Numbered from the stretch's first letter, positions 1 through 6,996 are shown. The stretch is DNA of 7,565 nucleotides from PALSA-1196 sp036833805 (GCA_036833805.1 DAITPA010000075.1:1-7565); one strand, 5' to 3'. Numbers and translations: made by a program. The notes: generated by a model from the letters alone, not told the origin.

Positions 1-67
1 CGAGCGGTTCGACCCTCCGCCAAAATTCCTCCGATACTTCCCAAGAGGCCAGTTTGGCCTTCGGCAA
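1..67 (-). CDS. IS5-family-like transposase, N-terminal fragment cut by the window edge
   Basis: Translating the minus strand from the TTG at 67-65 gives a short peptide running off the window, containing WEVSEEFWRRVEPL. The W-x-x-x-x-x-F-W-x-x-V-E-P-L pattern is typical of the N-terminus of IS5-family DDE transposases. The DDE catalytic domain would lie outside the window, so the call rests on about 20 residues. I prefer the TTG start because a GGAG ribosome-binding site sits 7 bases upstream and a promoter at 119-147 would start transcription near 112. The same frame is open back to an ATG at 115-113, which would add 16 residues including RRKPL. That ATG has no ribosome-binding site and lies at or just upstream of the predicted transcription start, but it cannot be excluded. 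The family is inferred from memory of the motif. Confidence 0.6.
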   Translation of the reverse strand, partial: MPKAKLASWEVSEEFWRRVEPL

Positions 68-118
68 TGGCTTTCTCCGTTGCGCGCACGCGTGCGTCGA
101 GCGGGAAAATAGCATAAC

Positions 119-147
119 ATATTATTTACGGATAAGTCCTAAGTCAA
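119..147 (-). promoter_or_regulatory. Candidate sigma-70 promoter of the transposase
   Basis: On the minus strand TTGACT (147-142, five of six consensus bases) is followed by exactly 17 bases and then TAATAT (124-119, four of six, with the key first, second and last bases). Transcription would start near 112 and leave a leader of about 45 bases before the TTG start at 67. The -35 box lies within about 12 bases of the presumed element end, the usual compact layout of insertion sequences. Confidence 0.5.
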
Positions 148-177
148 AGGTCTCCGCCCGGTGCTCAGTCGAGGGAT

Positions 178-684
178 TCAGCAGCGCAACGCTCCAGTCA
201 GTCGGCTGCGGTTATCAATAACGCCGGCGCGCACCAGCCAAAGGCGTGCGTCCTCGGCATCGCCGTAGAACCACGCGCTCGTGCTGCCAAGTCGAAAGCT
301 GTAGCCCCAAGCATCCATGTCTGCGCACAGCCGTTCACGCCCGACGCCGGCGACCTCATCTGCCAACAGCACCTGTAGGTAACACACCGCCGACTCTTCT
401 TGATCGTCACCGCCGGCGTCGCGCTCGAGTCCGGCACGACGCTCGGGTGTCATACAGATGTAATGACTGGTCTCGTGCAGAATTGAATGCAGCGGCGTAT
501 CCAGCCGCGCGTACAGATGATTCCCCTTGAGCCCCGCCTCGCTCTCTCCCCAATACGATCCAGGTATAACCTCCTGCGGCGCGGTGAGCGTAAGACCGAG
601 CCCGTAGCGCGCGAGCAAGAGCGCAACCTTTAGTCGATCGGTGGCGGACAGACACAGCACACCGCACCCCACGGGCGACGTCAA
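178..684 (-). CDS. Uncharacterised protein with HExxH metal-binding motif, coupled to lptE
   Basis: This 168-residue protein matches no named family I can identify. Its clearest feature is LHETSHYIC, an HExxH motif at residues 70-74 (H70, E71, H74) on a likely helix with uncharged flanks as in zinc metalloproteases. A conserved-looking acidic pair, E96/E97 in QEESAVC, follows 21-22 residues later and could supply the third ligand as in gluzincins. Other features are PGSYWGESEAGL (41-52) and DMDAWGYSFRLGS (122-134). There is no signal peptide or membrane segment, so it is probably cytoplasmic. The start is a TTG at 684-682 that shares TTGA with the lptE stop; no ribosome-binding site is visible, so translation is probably coupled. 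GTG codons at residues 5 and 9 are alternative starts. Coding is supported by the tight junction and the well-formed motif. Peptidase activity is inference only. Confidence 0.8.
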   Translation of the reverse strand: MTSPVGCGVLCLSATDRLKVALLLARYGLGLTLTAPQEVIPGSYWGESEAGLKGNHLYARLDTPLHSILHETSHYICMTPERRAGLERDAGGDDQEESAVCYLQVLLADEVAGVGRERLCADMDAWGYSFRLGSTSAWFYGDAEDARLWLVRAGVIDNRSRLTGALRC

Positions 685-1172
685 AGATTGGCGAGGCGGC
701 GCATGACGACATCGGCGAGATCGTGCGCGAGCGCCTCGCGCAGGATGGCTTCCTCATTCTCTTTCGCCAGCAGAATCGTCTCATCGAACGTGAAGTCGCG
801 CACGCCCGAAACTTCCTGCACCGCTAGGATCTCCTTGTCCGCAGCGCTTACAGAGAAGCGTACCGTATACGTAAGCTCATACTCCGCCGGCTGATCGCTC
901 GCCGACACCGATAGCACCCGGCGCGTGAAGTCGTCGTTGACGACATGCACGACCGCGGTGGCATCCTCGCTCGTGGTTGTCAGGCGCGCGCCCGAAGACA
1001 GGAGCTCCTTTCTCAGATCCTGCACGAAGTCGCTCTGTCTATCCTTCGCCTGCACGTAAGCGACACGCAGCACGTCGGGCAGCGGTTTGTGCCCCTGCAG
1101 ATGAAACCCGCAGGCGCTCAAAGCGAGGAGCGTGCCGCCTGACAGCGCGACAACGACAAGACGCGCGTTCAT
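681..1172 (-). CDS. lptE: LPS-assembly lipoprotein LptE (RlpB)
   Basis: LptE is an outer-membrane lipoprotein that sits inside the LptD barrel, forming the translocon that delivers lipopolysaccharide to the cell surface. The 163-residue product opens with a type II signal peptide: a short basic start (MNAR), a hydrophobic stretch and the lipobox LSAC with the lipidated Cys at residue 21. The next residues, CGFHLQG, closely match the CGFxLRG-like start of mature LptE proteins. The rest is moderately conserved alpha/beta sequence, and the C-terminus (residues about 135-163) is a helix rich in Ala, Leu and Glu. It is shorter than the E. coli protein (about 190 residues) but within the range of the family. 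The ATG overlaps the leuS stop as ATGA (1172-1169) and lacks a ribosome-binding site, indicating translational coupling. The leuS-lptE pair is widespread in proteobacteria. Confidence 0.93.
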   Translation of the reverse strand: MNARLVVVALSGGTLLALSACGFHLQGHKPLPDVLRVAYVQAKDRQSDFVQDLRKELLSSGARLTTTSEDATAVVHVVNDDFTRRVLSVSASDQPAEYELTYTVRFSVSAADKEILAVQEVSGVRDFTFDETILLAKENEEAILREALAHDLADVVMRRLANL

Positions 1173-3796
1173 ACGACAAGATTCACAAGCTTGCCCGGCA
1201 CGAAAATGACCTTGCGCAAAGGTTTGTCGCCCACGAATTTCATTACATGCTCATCGGCAAGCGCCGCAGCGCGCGCAGCGCTCTCATCTGCGCTCACGGC
1301 AATGTTGACGCGCCCGCGCAGCTTACCGTTCACCTGTACGACGATCTCGCGCGTGTCCTGCTCGAGCGCCTGTGCATCAACCTCAGGCCATGGTGCATCA
1401 AGAAGCTCCCCGTAGCTCGAACGGTAGCCCAACGCCTGCCACAGCACATGCGTGACATGCGGTACCACGGGGTACAACACGCGCAGCAATATTCCGACCG
1501 CCTCGTAAAGCGTCGTCGCCGTATCGCCGCGCGCCGCACCCGTTTCGGGAAGCCGCGCCCCGTCAAGCGCATTGAGCATCTTCATGCAGGCCGACACGAC
1601 CGTGTTGTACTGCAGGCGGCGATAGTCAAAATTCGCCTGCTGCAGCGACAGATGAATATGGCGCCGCAGCGCCTTGTGCGCATCCATTTGAGGATACAGA
1701 ACCTGCTCTTGCGCCTGCAGCAGGAGCGCGCGCTTGGCATGGCAGTACGTCCACAGGCGCCGCAGGAAGCGGTAGGCGCCTTCAATGCCGCTATCCGAAT
1801 AAACCGCGCTTTGCTCCGGAGGACCTGCGAACATGGAAAAAAAGCGCGCCGTATCGGCGCCGTATTTGGCCATCACGTGGCGCGGCTCGACCACGTTGTT
1901 CTTCGACTTCGACATCTTCTCGATGCCGCCCAACAGGACGGGCTGCTGATCGTCGCGCGCGACCGCGCCGATCGGCTTGCCCTTGTCGTCGTAGCGGACA
2001 TCAACTTCGGAAGGATAGAACCAGCGCTTCTTGCCCGAGTCCTCGTCGCGATAGAAGCATTCGTTGAGGAGCATGCCCTGCGTGAAGAGCCGCGTGAACG
2101 GCTCATCGAATTTGACCAGGCCCAGATCGCGCATCACCCGGGTCCAGAAGCGCGCGTACAAAAGATGCAGCACCGCGTGCTCGATGCCACCGATGTATTG
2201 ATCCATCGGCATCCAGTAGTCGTTGCGCGCATCCACCATCGCTGTGCGCGCATCGGGCGAGCAATAGCGCATGTAGTACCAGGCCGAATCGACGAATGTA
2301 TCCATCGTATCGGTCTCGCGCCGCGCTGCTGAGCCGCACTGCGGGCAGGCGCACGCGAGGAAGCGCTCGTCCTTATTGAGCGGATTGCCTGAACCGTCTG
2401 GCACGAGATCCTCGGGGAGCAGCACGGGCAATTCGGCATACGGCACGGGCACCGCGCCGCAAGATTTACAATGAATGATAGGGATAGGTGTGCCCCAATA
2501 ACGCTGGCGGCTGATGCCCCAGTCACGCAGCCGGTAGGTCGTCTGCTTCTCGCCGACGCCGAGCGCGGCAAGATCGGCCGCGATCGCATCGATCGCCTGG
2601 CCGTGCGTCAGTCGATCGTACTTGCCAGAATTGATGAGCTGTCCATTCCTCGCAGCGGCGTACCAGTCCTGCCACGCCTCGCGCGAGTACTTCTGACCGT
2701 CGACTGCAATGACTTGCTTGATTGCCAAGCCGTACTTTTTCGCGAATTCGAAATCACGCTCATCGTGCGCCGGCACACCCATGACCGCGCCCTCGCCGTA
2801 GGCCATCAGCACGTAATTGCCGACCCAGACTTCAATGCGCTCGCGGGTGAGAGGGTGGGTCACGAAAAACCCGGTCGGCATGCCAAGCTTCTCGGCCGTT
2901 GCCAGTGCAGCTTCCGATATGCCGCCTTTGGTGCACTCGGCGATGAAGGCGGCAAGCTTGAGATTGCCGCGCGCGCAGTATGCGGCGAGCGGATGTTCGG
3001 CCGCGACCGCACAGAAGCTCACGCCCATGATGGTGTCGATGCGCGTCGTGAACACGCGCAGTAATTTCGCCTCGCCCTCGAGCGTATAAGGAAAACCGAA
3101 ATTGACGCCCTCGCTCTTGCCGATCCAGTTGGCCTGCATGAGCCGTACGCGCTCCGGCCAGCCGTCAAGTTTGTTGACGACGCCGTCGAGGAGCTCTTCC
3201 GTGTAGGCGGTGATGCGCAGGTAGTAGCCGGGGATCTCGCGCTTCTCAACAATTGCGCCCGAGCGCCAGCCGCGCCCGTCGATGACCTGCTCGTTTGCGA
3301 GCACGGTATTGTCGATGGGATCCCAGTTCACAATCTGGGTCTTGCGGTACGCGATACCGCACTCCAGCATCATCAGGAAGATCCATTGGTTCCACCTGTA
3401 ATACTCGGGATCGCAGGTGGTGATCTCGCGCGACCAGTCAAATGCGAGCCCGAGGGGCTGCATCTGCGCCTTCATGTCGGCAATGTTCTGGCGCGTCCAG
3501 ACGGCGGGCGCGATGCCTTTTTCGATCGCCGCATTCTCGGCCGGCAGGCCAAAGGCGTCCCAGCCCATGGGCATGAGGACATTGAAGCCCTTCATGCGCA
3601 TGTAGCGGCTCATCACATCGTTGATCGTGTAGTTGCGCACATGTCCCATGTGCAGCTTGCCCGACGGATAGGGCAGCATCGAGCAGGCGTAGAACTTCTG
3701 CCGCTCGCCGGATTCGACGACACGATAGGCGTTCTGTGCGTTCCAATCGGCTTGAGCAGCGCCCTCTATGGCTGCCGGGTCATAGCTCTCTTGCAT
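1169..3796 (-). CDS. leuS: Leucyl-tRNA synthetase
   Basis: LeuRS is a class I enzyme that attaches leucine to tRNA(Leu) using ATP in the cytoplasm. The 875-residue product is full length for the bacterial form. The HIGH signature is HMGH at 49-52 and KMSKS is at 627-631. The CP1 editing domain (about 225-415) carries TTRIDT (250-255) and GVPAHDERDFEF with the editing-site Asp at 345, so post-transfer proofreading should be intact; E. coli has Pro where this protein has Ile252. Two CxxC pairs (443/446 and 484/487) suggest a zinc site. The anticodon-binding helical domain spans about 665-790, and the C-terminal tRNA-binding domain about 815-875 begins with VQVNGKLRG. The ATG at 3796 fits the usual N-terminus (MQE-Y-P-AIE). 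No strong ribosome-binding site precedes it. It lies 34 bases after the Deg protease stop, with no terminator between them, so readthrough is likely. Confidence 0.98.
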   Translation of the reverse strand: MQESYDPAAIEGAAQADWNAQNAYRVVESGERQKFYACSMLPYPSGKLHMGHVRNYTINDVMSRYMRMKGFNVLMPMGWDAFGLPAENAAIEKGIAPAVWTRQNIADMKAQMQPLGLAFDWSREITTCDPEYYRWNQWIFLMMLECGIAYRKTQIVNWDPIDNTVLANEQVIDGRGWRSGAIVEKREIPGYYLRITAYTEELLDGVVNKLDGWPERVRLMQANWIGKSEGVNFGFPYTLEGEAKLLRVFTTRIDTIMGVSFCAVAAEHPLAAYCARGNLKLAAFIAECTKGGISEAALATAEKLGMPTGFFVTHPLTRERIEVWVGNYVLMAYGEGAVMGVPAHDERDFEFAKKYGLAIKQVIAVDGQKYSREAWQDWYAAARNGQLINSGKYDRLTHGQAIDAIAADLAALGVGEKQTTYRLRDWGISRQRYWGTPIPIIHCKSCGAVPVPYAELPVLLPEDLVPDGSGNPLNKDERFLACACPQCGSAARRETDTMDTFVDSAWYYMRYCSPDARTAMVDARNDYWMPMDQYIGGIEHAVLHLLYARFWTRVMRDLGLVKFDEPFTRLFTQGMLLNECFYRDEDSGKKRWFYPSEVDVRYDDKGKPIGAVARDDQQPVLLGGIEKMSKSKNNVVEPRHVMAKYGADTARFFSMFAGPPEQSAVYSDSGIEGAYRFLRRLWTYCHAKRALLLQAQEQVLYPQMDAHKALRRHIHLSLQQANFDYRRLQYNTVVSACMKMLNALDGARLPETGAARGDTATTLYEAVGILLRVLYPVVPHVTHVLWQALGYRSSYGELLDAPWPEVDAQALEQDTREIVVQVNGKLRGRVNIAVSADESAARAAALADEHVMKFVGDKPLRKVIFVPGKLVNLVV

Positions 3797-3830
3797 CCCG
3801 ACATGATAGAGGAGAATGTCCCCGTGTGAC

Positions 3831-5339
3831 TCAGCTCAATCGCAGCGGCACGAAAATCTGCGCATTGTCACGCTGAATCAACAGCGCAACGTTCTTGCCG
3901 ACAGCCTTGGCGGCGGTCTGAAACTCCTCGAGAGATTTCACGCGTTTGCCGTTCACGCCGAGAATGATGTCACCGGGCTGCACGCCCGCCGCTGCGGCGG
4001 GACCACTCACGTGTTCGACGACCAGGTTGCCATCGGTCTCCGCCTGCCGCTTCTCCTGCGGGGCAAGCGGCCTTACCGCCAGGCCGAACTTGCTCGTCTC
4101 ATCGGAGCTATGACGTCCGCCGCGCATGGCGGTGCGGGCTTCGTGCTCATCAAGGAGCGCAACCCGAACCCCAACGTCCTGCTGCTTGCCGCCGCGCCAT
4201 ATGCCCAGTTGCGTGTCGGTACCCGGCTTGATGCGCGCAATAATTGCGGGCAGCTCAGCCGAGCGCTCGATCAGCCGGCCATTGACTGCGACAACGACGT
4301 CGCCCGGCTGCAGTCCCGCTTTCTCGCCGGGGCTGCCGCTTTGGACCGAGCTCACCAGTGCGCCGCGCGGCCGGTCCAGACCGAAGGACTCTGCCAGCTG
4401 TGCATTGACGTCCTGGATCGTTACCCCGATGCGTCCGCGCGTAACGTGTCCCGTCTTGATGAGCTGCTCGCGCACATCCATCGCAACGTCGATTGGAATT
4501 GCGAACGACAGACCCATGTAGCCGCCGGTGCGGCTGAAGATCTGCGAATTGATGCCGACCACTTCGCCTTGCATGTTGAAGAGCGGGCCGCCCGAGTTGC
4601 CGGGGTTGACCGGCACGTCGGTCTGAATGAAGGGCACATAGCCATTGCCGTCCTCACCGGGTAAAGAGCGCGCGATGGCGCTGACAATGCCGGCGGTTGC
4701 GCTGTTCTCGAATCCAAACGGAGAACCGATCGCAAGCACCCACTCACCGGCGCGCAACGAGGCAGGATTGCCGATGCGCACGGTAGGCAGCGTGCCGTTG
4801 GTGTTGATCTTGATGACTGCGATATCCGTGCGCGTATCCATGCCGACCACCTTGGCGCTGAACTCGCGTCGGTCGGTCAAACGCACCGTCACCGTGTCGG
4901 CGTCGGCAACCACGTGCGCATTGGTCAGGATGTAGCCATCCGGAGTGACGATGAAGCCCGAGCCCTCACCGTGTGTCGGCTGCGCATTACCGCCGTGCGG
5001 GCCCAGGCCCGGGGCCGGAATGCCAAAGCGTTTGAAGAAGTCCGAGAACGGATCTTCGCCGTTCTGTCCGCCGTGCTGCTCGCCGGGCTCGGCAACATTC
5101 TGCGCACGCTCGAGGACCTGCACGTTCACGACCGCAGGTCCGTAGCGCTCCACGAGCGGCGCAAAGTCTGGCAGCGCGTAGCGCACGCCCGGAGTCACCG
5201 CCGCCGTGGGGACCACGGGAGCCGTCTTGGCGGCGGGTTCGGCCGCGTTCTGCGCATTCGAGTCGCCGACGCAGGCTGCCAGCGCGACACTCACTAAACC
5301 AACGTATATGGCCCTAAAGGCTGGGGAAAACAGGCTCAT
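3831..5339 (-). CDS. DegP/DegQ/MucD-type periplasmic serine protease with two PDZ domains, putative lipoprotein
   Basis: This HtrA-family protease degrades, and may chaperone, misfolded envelope proteins. With the ATG at 5339-5337 it has 502 residues. The chymotrypsin-like domain (about 75-290) has a complete triad: His142 in TNAHVV, Asp172 in RTDIAVIK and Ser249 in GNSGGP. PDZ1 (about 300-395) begins with RGRIGV and has GLQPGDVVVAVNG; PDZ2 (about 415-500) has GVQPGDIILGVNGKRV. Two PDZ domains separate it from the one-PDZ DegS type. The N-terminus ends in LAAC, a good lipobox with Cys23 followed by Val, Gly and Asp, so it may be lipid-anchored; ordinary cleavage is the alternative. The ATG is preferred because GGAG lies 6 bases upstream; an in-frame TTG at 5351, overlapping that site, would add four residues (MERR). 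A sigma-E-like promoter lies upstream. DegP, DegQ and MucD cannot be told apart here. Confidence 0.95.
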   Translation of the reverse strand: MSLFSPAFRAIYVGLVSVALAACVGDSNAQNAAEPAAKTAPVVPTAAVTPGVRYALPDFAPLVERYGPAVVNVQVLERAQNVAEPGEQHGGQNGEDPFSDFFKRFGIPAPGLGPHGGNAQPTHGEGSGFIVTPDGYILTNAHVVADADTVTVRLTDRREFSAKVVGMDTRTDIAVIKINTNGTLPTVRIGNPASLRAGEWVLAIGSPFGFENSATAGIVSAIARSLPGEDGNGYVPFIQTDVPVNPGNSGGPLFNMQGEVVGINSQIFSRTGGYMGLSFAIPIDVAMDVREQLIKTGHVTRGRIGVTIQDVNAQLAESFGLDRPRGALVSSVQSGSPGEKAGLQPGDVVVAVNGRLIERSAELPAIIARIKPGTDTQLGIWRGGKQQDVGVRVALLDEHEARTAMRGGRHSSDETSKFGLAVRPLAPQEKRQAETDGNLVVEHVSGPAAAAGVQPGDIILGVNGKRVKSLEEFQTAAKAVGKNVALLIQRDNAQIFVPLRLS

Positions 5340-5345
5340 GCGGCG

Positions 5346-5349
5346 CTCC
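5346..5349 (-). promoter_or_regulatory. Ribosome-binding site of the Deg protease gene
   Basis: GGAG on the minus strand is separated by 6 bases from the ATG at 5339. It decides the start: the in-frame TTG at 5351-5349 shares a base with this site and has no comparable site of its own. Confidence 0.7.
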
Positions 5350-5360
5350 AAACTTGGGAC

Positions 5361-5399
5361 CTACAAATGCATGCCGGAATAGACCCAAACGCATTGTAG
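5361..5399. repeat. Imperfect inverted repeat over the Deg protease promoter
   Basis: CTACAAATGC (5361-5370) and GCATTGTAG (5391-5399) are reverse complements apart from one bulged A, separated by 20 bases. The repeat spans the -10 region and expected transcription start of the candidate sigma-E promoter. It has no GC-rich stem or T run, so it does not look like a terminator. It could be a regulator site or chance. Confidence 0.4.
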
Positions 5400-5406
5400 A
5401 GGTTCC
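5379..5406 (-). promoter_or_regulatory. Candidate sigma-E (RpoE/AlgU-type) promoter of the Deg protease gene
   Basis: On the minus strand GGAACCT (5406-5400) is followed by 16 bases and TCTAT (5383-5379). The E. coli sigma-E consensus is GGAACTT, about 16 bases, then TCTGA. The -35 element differs at one base and the -10 at two, with the important GGAAC and TC bases kept. Transcription would begin near 5373, giving a leader of about 35 bases before the ATG at 5339. DegP/MucD genes are classic members of the sigma-E/AlgU regulon, so position and function agree. A TACAAT (5398-5393) in the same stretch looks like a sigma-70 -10 box but has no matching -35. Confidence 0.55.
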
Positions 5407-5442
5407 GCCGGCTGAAGGGATGTGTGCATATGGCGGGTAGAG

Positions 5443-6996
5443 TTATGTCCGCCCCGGGCCAAATTCAAGTGCCCGTCGATTGGCGAGCGCCGCGGCCGTG
5501 ACGCCCGCGAGCCCCAGGAGCAGAACCGGCCAGTTGCCGACATACGCGTAGGGGGGCATGCCCACGCGCGCGGTAATGGCCGCGGTGAGCGCATAGGACT
5601 TGAATTCCGGAGCTCGTGCGATAACTTCGCCGTGCGGCCCGATGATAGCCGAGATTCCGTCGTTCGCGGCGCGCACCATGAAGCGTCCCGCCTCGATGGC
5701 GCGCATGCGCGCAACCTGGAAATGCTGGTGGCGCGCGCTTGAGTGGCCGAACCAGGCGTCGTTGGTGACGTTCACCAGGGCATCAGCATGCCTCAGCACC
5801 TCCAGCTGCGAGCTGCCATAGGCGTCTTCATAGCAGATCGTCACGGCGAGCTTCAGGCCCGCTGCGGGCAACGGCGGCTGGCTCGCCGCACCGCGAGTGA
5901 AATCCTCGTAGGGCAGATTAGCGAGGCGCAGCCAGGAGCGCACGAAGCCTGGCACGGGGAAGAACTCTGCAAATGGCACGAGATGGCTTTTGTCATACCA
6001 CTGCGGCCCCTGCTCGCCGAGCGCGAGCACCGAGTTGTAATAGTGCTCGCTGTCATCCGAGGCGCGCACCAAGCCCATGACGAGCGCCGAACCGCGCGCG
6101 CTTGCCATGCTGTAGACAGCGCCCAAGTAGTCGACGAGGTTATTGGCAAGGTCGGGCGCGGCTGATTCGGGCCACACGATGAGCGGCGTTCCGAGCACCG
6201 TGGCGGTCAAATCTCGGTACAGCCGCAAGGTCGTATCGCGGTTGGCTTCGAGCCATTTTTGATCCTGCGGAATCGCCCCTTGAATGACGGCCACTTTGAC
6301 GGCCGCACCGCTTGCGTGCGTCCACTCGATGCGCCCAAGCGCGAGTGCGCAAACCCAGGGCGTCACAAGCAAAGCGGCAGCCGCGATGCGCGCCGTGCGT
6401 CCGCCCTGCACCAGAGTCACGATGGCGCCGGCACTCAGCAGCAGGAGCGCGCTTATGCCATAGACGCCGCTCACGGGCGCAAAGCTCGAAAGCCAGGTGT
6501 CGGTTTGCGAATAGCCGAGCGACAGCCAGGAAAATCCCGTGAGGAACCAGCCGCGCCACCATTCAAGGAGCAGCCAGGCCGCCGGCACACCGACGAGCCA
6601 GCGCAGCGCGCCTCGCGCCGGCAGCCAGCGCGCGACGCACCATCCTAACAGCGCCTGATACGCGCCCATGATCGCAATCAGGGCGAGCATGAGAGCGACG
6701 GCGATCCAGACGGGAGCCTCGCCAAAGGTGTGAATGCTCGTGTAGAGCCAATAGGTTCCGGCGGCAAAGGTGCCGACGTTGAACCAGAAACCCAAGCGCG
6801 CAGCGCAGCGCGGACTTCTCCCCTGCCACAAGCCCATGAGCGCGGCCGGGCAGAGGATCGCAAGTGGCCACCATTGCAGCGGCGCAAAAGCGCAGGCGAG
6901 CAAGGCGCCGCTGCCGAGGGCGGCGAGAACAGGAAGGCTCGGAGCATAGGCATGCGCGCGCGCAAGCGCGCTTGGCCGCGCGGCCCCGTCGGTCAC
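5443..6996 (-). CDS. lnt: Apolipoprotein N-acyltransferase
   Basis: Lnt is an inner-membrane enzyme that moves an acyl chain from phospholipid to the N-terminal Cys of lipoproteins, the last maturation step before Lol sorting. The 517-residue product is of normal length. An N-terminal membrane region (about residues 22-220, some six hydrophobic segments) is followed by a periplasmic nitrilase-like domain (about 232-470) and a final membrane segment (about 485-507). The Glu-Lys-Cys triad is visible as Glu277 in VWPESA, Lys336 in YDKSHLVPF and Cys388 in VTICYED; Glu344 and Glu390 fit the supporting acidic residues known in E. coli Lnt. The start is a GTG at 6996-6994 that overlaps the corC stop as GTGA, with GAGGA about 9 bases upstream. 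corC(ybeX)-lnt is a common proteobacterial gene pair. LptE and probably the Deg protease, both encoded downstream, would be its substrates. Confidence 0.97.
   Translation of the reverse strand: MTDGAARPSALARAHAYAPSLPVLAALGSGALLACAFAPLQWWPLAILCPAALMGLWQGRSPRCAARLGFWFNVGTFAAGTYWLYTSIHTFGEAPVWIAVALMLALIAIMGAYQALLGWCVARWLPARGALRWLVGVPAAWLLLEWWRGWFLTGFSWLSLGYSQTDTWLSSFAPVSGVYGISALLLLSAGAIVTLVQGGRTARIAAAALLVTPWVCALALGRIEWTHASGAAVKVAVIQGAIPQDQKWLEANRDTTLRLYRDLTATVLGTPLIVWPESAAPDLANNLVDYLGAVYSMASARGSALVMGLVRASDDSEHYYNSVLALGEQGPQWYDKSHLVPFAEFFPVPGFVRSWLRLANLPYEDFTRGAASQPPLPAAGLKLAVTICYEDAYGSSQLEVLRHADALVNVTNDAWFGHSSARHQHFQVARMRAIEAGRFMVRAANDGISAIIGPHGEVIARAPEFKSYALTAAITARVGMPPYAYVGNWPVLLLGLAGVTAAALANRRALEFGPGRT

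Larger units (their letters stand above)
1..154 (-). mobile_element. End of an insertion sequence (IS5-like), partial
   Basis: The transposase start lies within about 90 bases of an AT-rich, non-coding stretch (about 105-148) that contrasts with the GC-rich genes around it. Read on the minus strand, the stretch begins GAGACCTTTGAC near 154, a plausible outer terminal inverted repeat. The other end of the element is outside the window, so neither the matching repeat nor a target duplication can be checked, and the boundary at 154 is an estimate. The preceding gene ends at 178, so the element sits about 23 bases after its stop codon. Confidence 0.45.

Noticed and set aside
977..2332. Open frame of 451 codons on the plus strand opposite lptE and leuS
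   Set aside because: It lies wholly antisense to two confident genes, is rich in Arg, His and Ala as expected of a mirror frame of GC-rich coding sequence, and shows no domain.
3797..3830. Possible terminator or promoter between the Deg protease and leuS
   Set aside because: The 34-base gap has no hairpin with a T run and no paired -35/-10 boxes, so cotranscription is the simpler reading.
3816..4664. Open frame of 282 codons on the plus strand opposite the Deg protease
   Set aside because: It mirrors the conserved protease and PDZ coding region, has no recognisable motif and has no independent support.
5340..5351. Upstream TTG start for the Deg protease (four extra residues, MERR)
   Set aside because: The TTG overlaps the GGAG that serves the ATG at 5339, and no other ribosome-binding site precedes it.
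5407..5442. Possible terminator just after lnt
   Set aside because: Only short palindromes (CATATG, GCCGGC) are present, with no stem followed by a T run on the minus strand.
6950..6972. Alternating GC-rich run (many GC dinucleotides) near the start of lnt
   Set aside because: It is explained by coding for Ala/Arg-rich residues at the Lnt N-terminus in a GC-rich genome, with no regular repeat unit.
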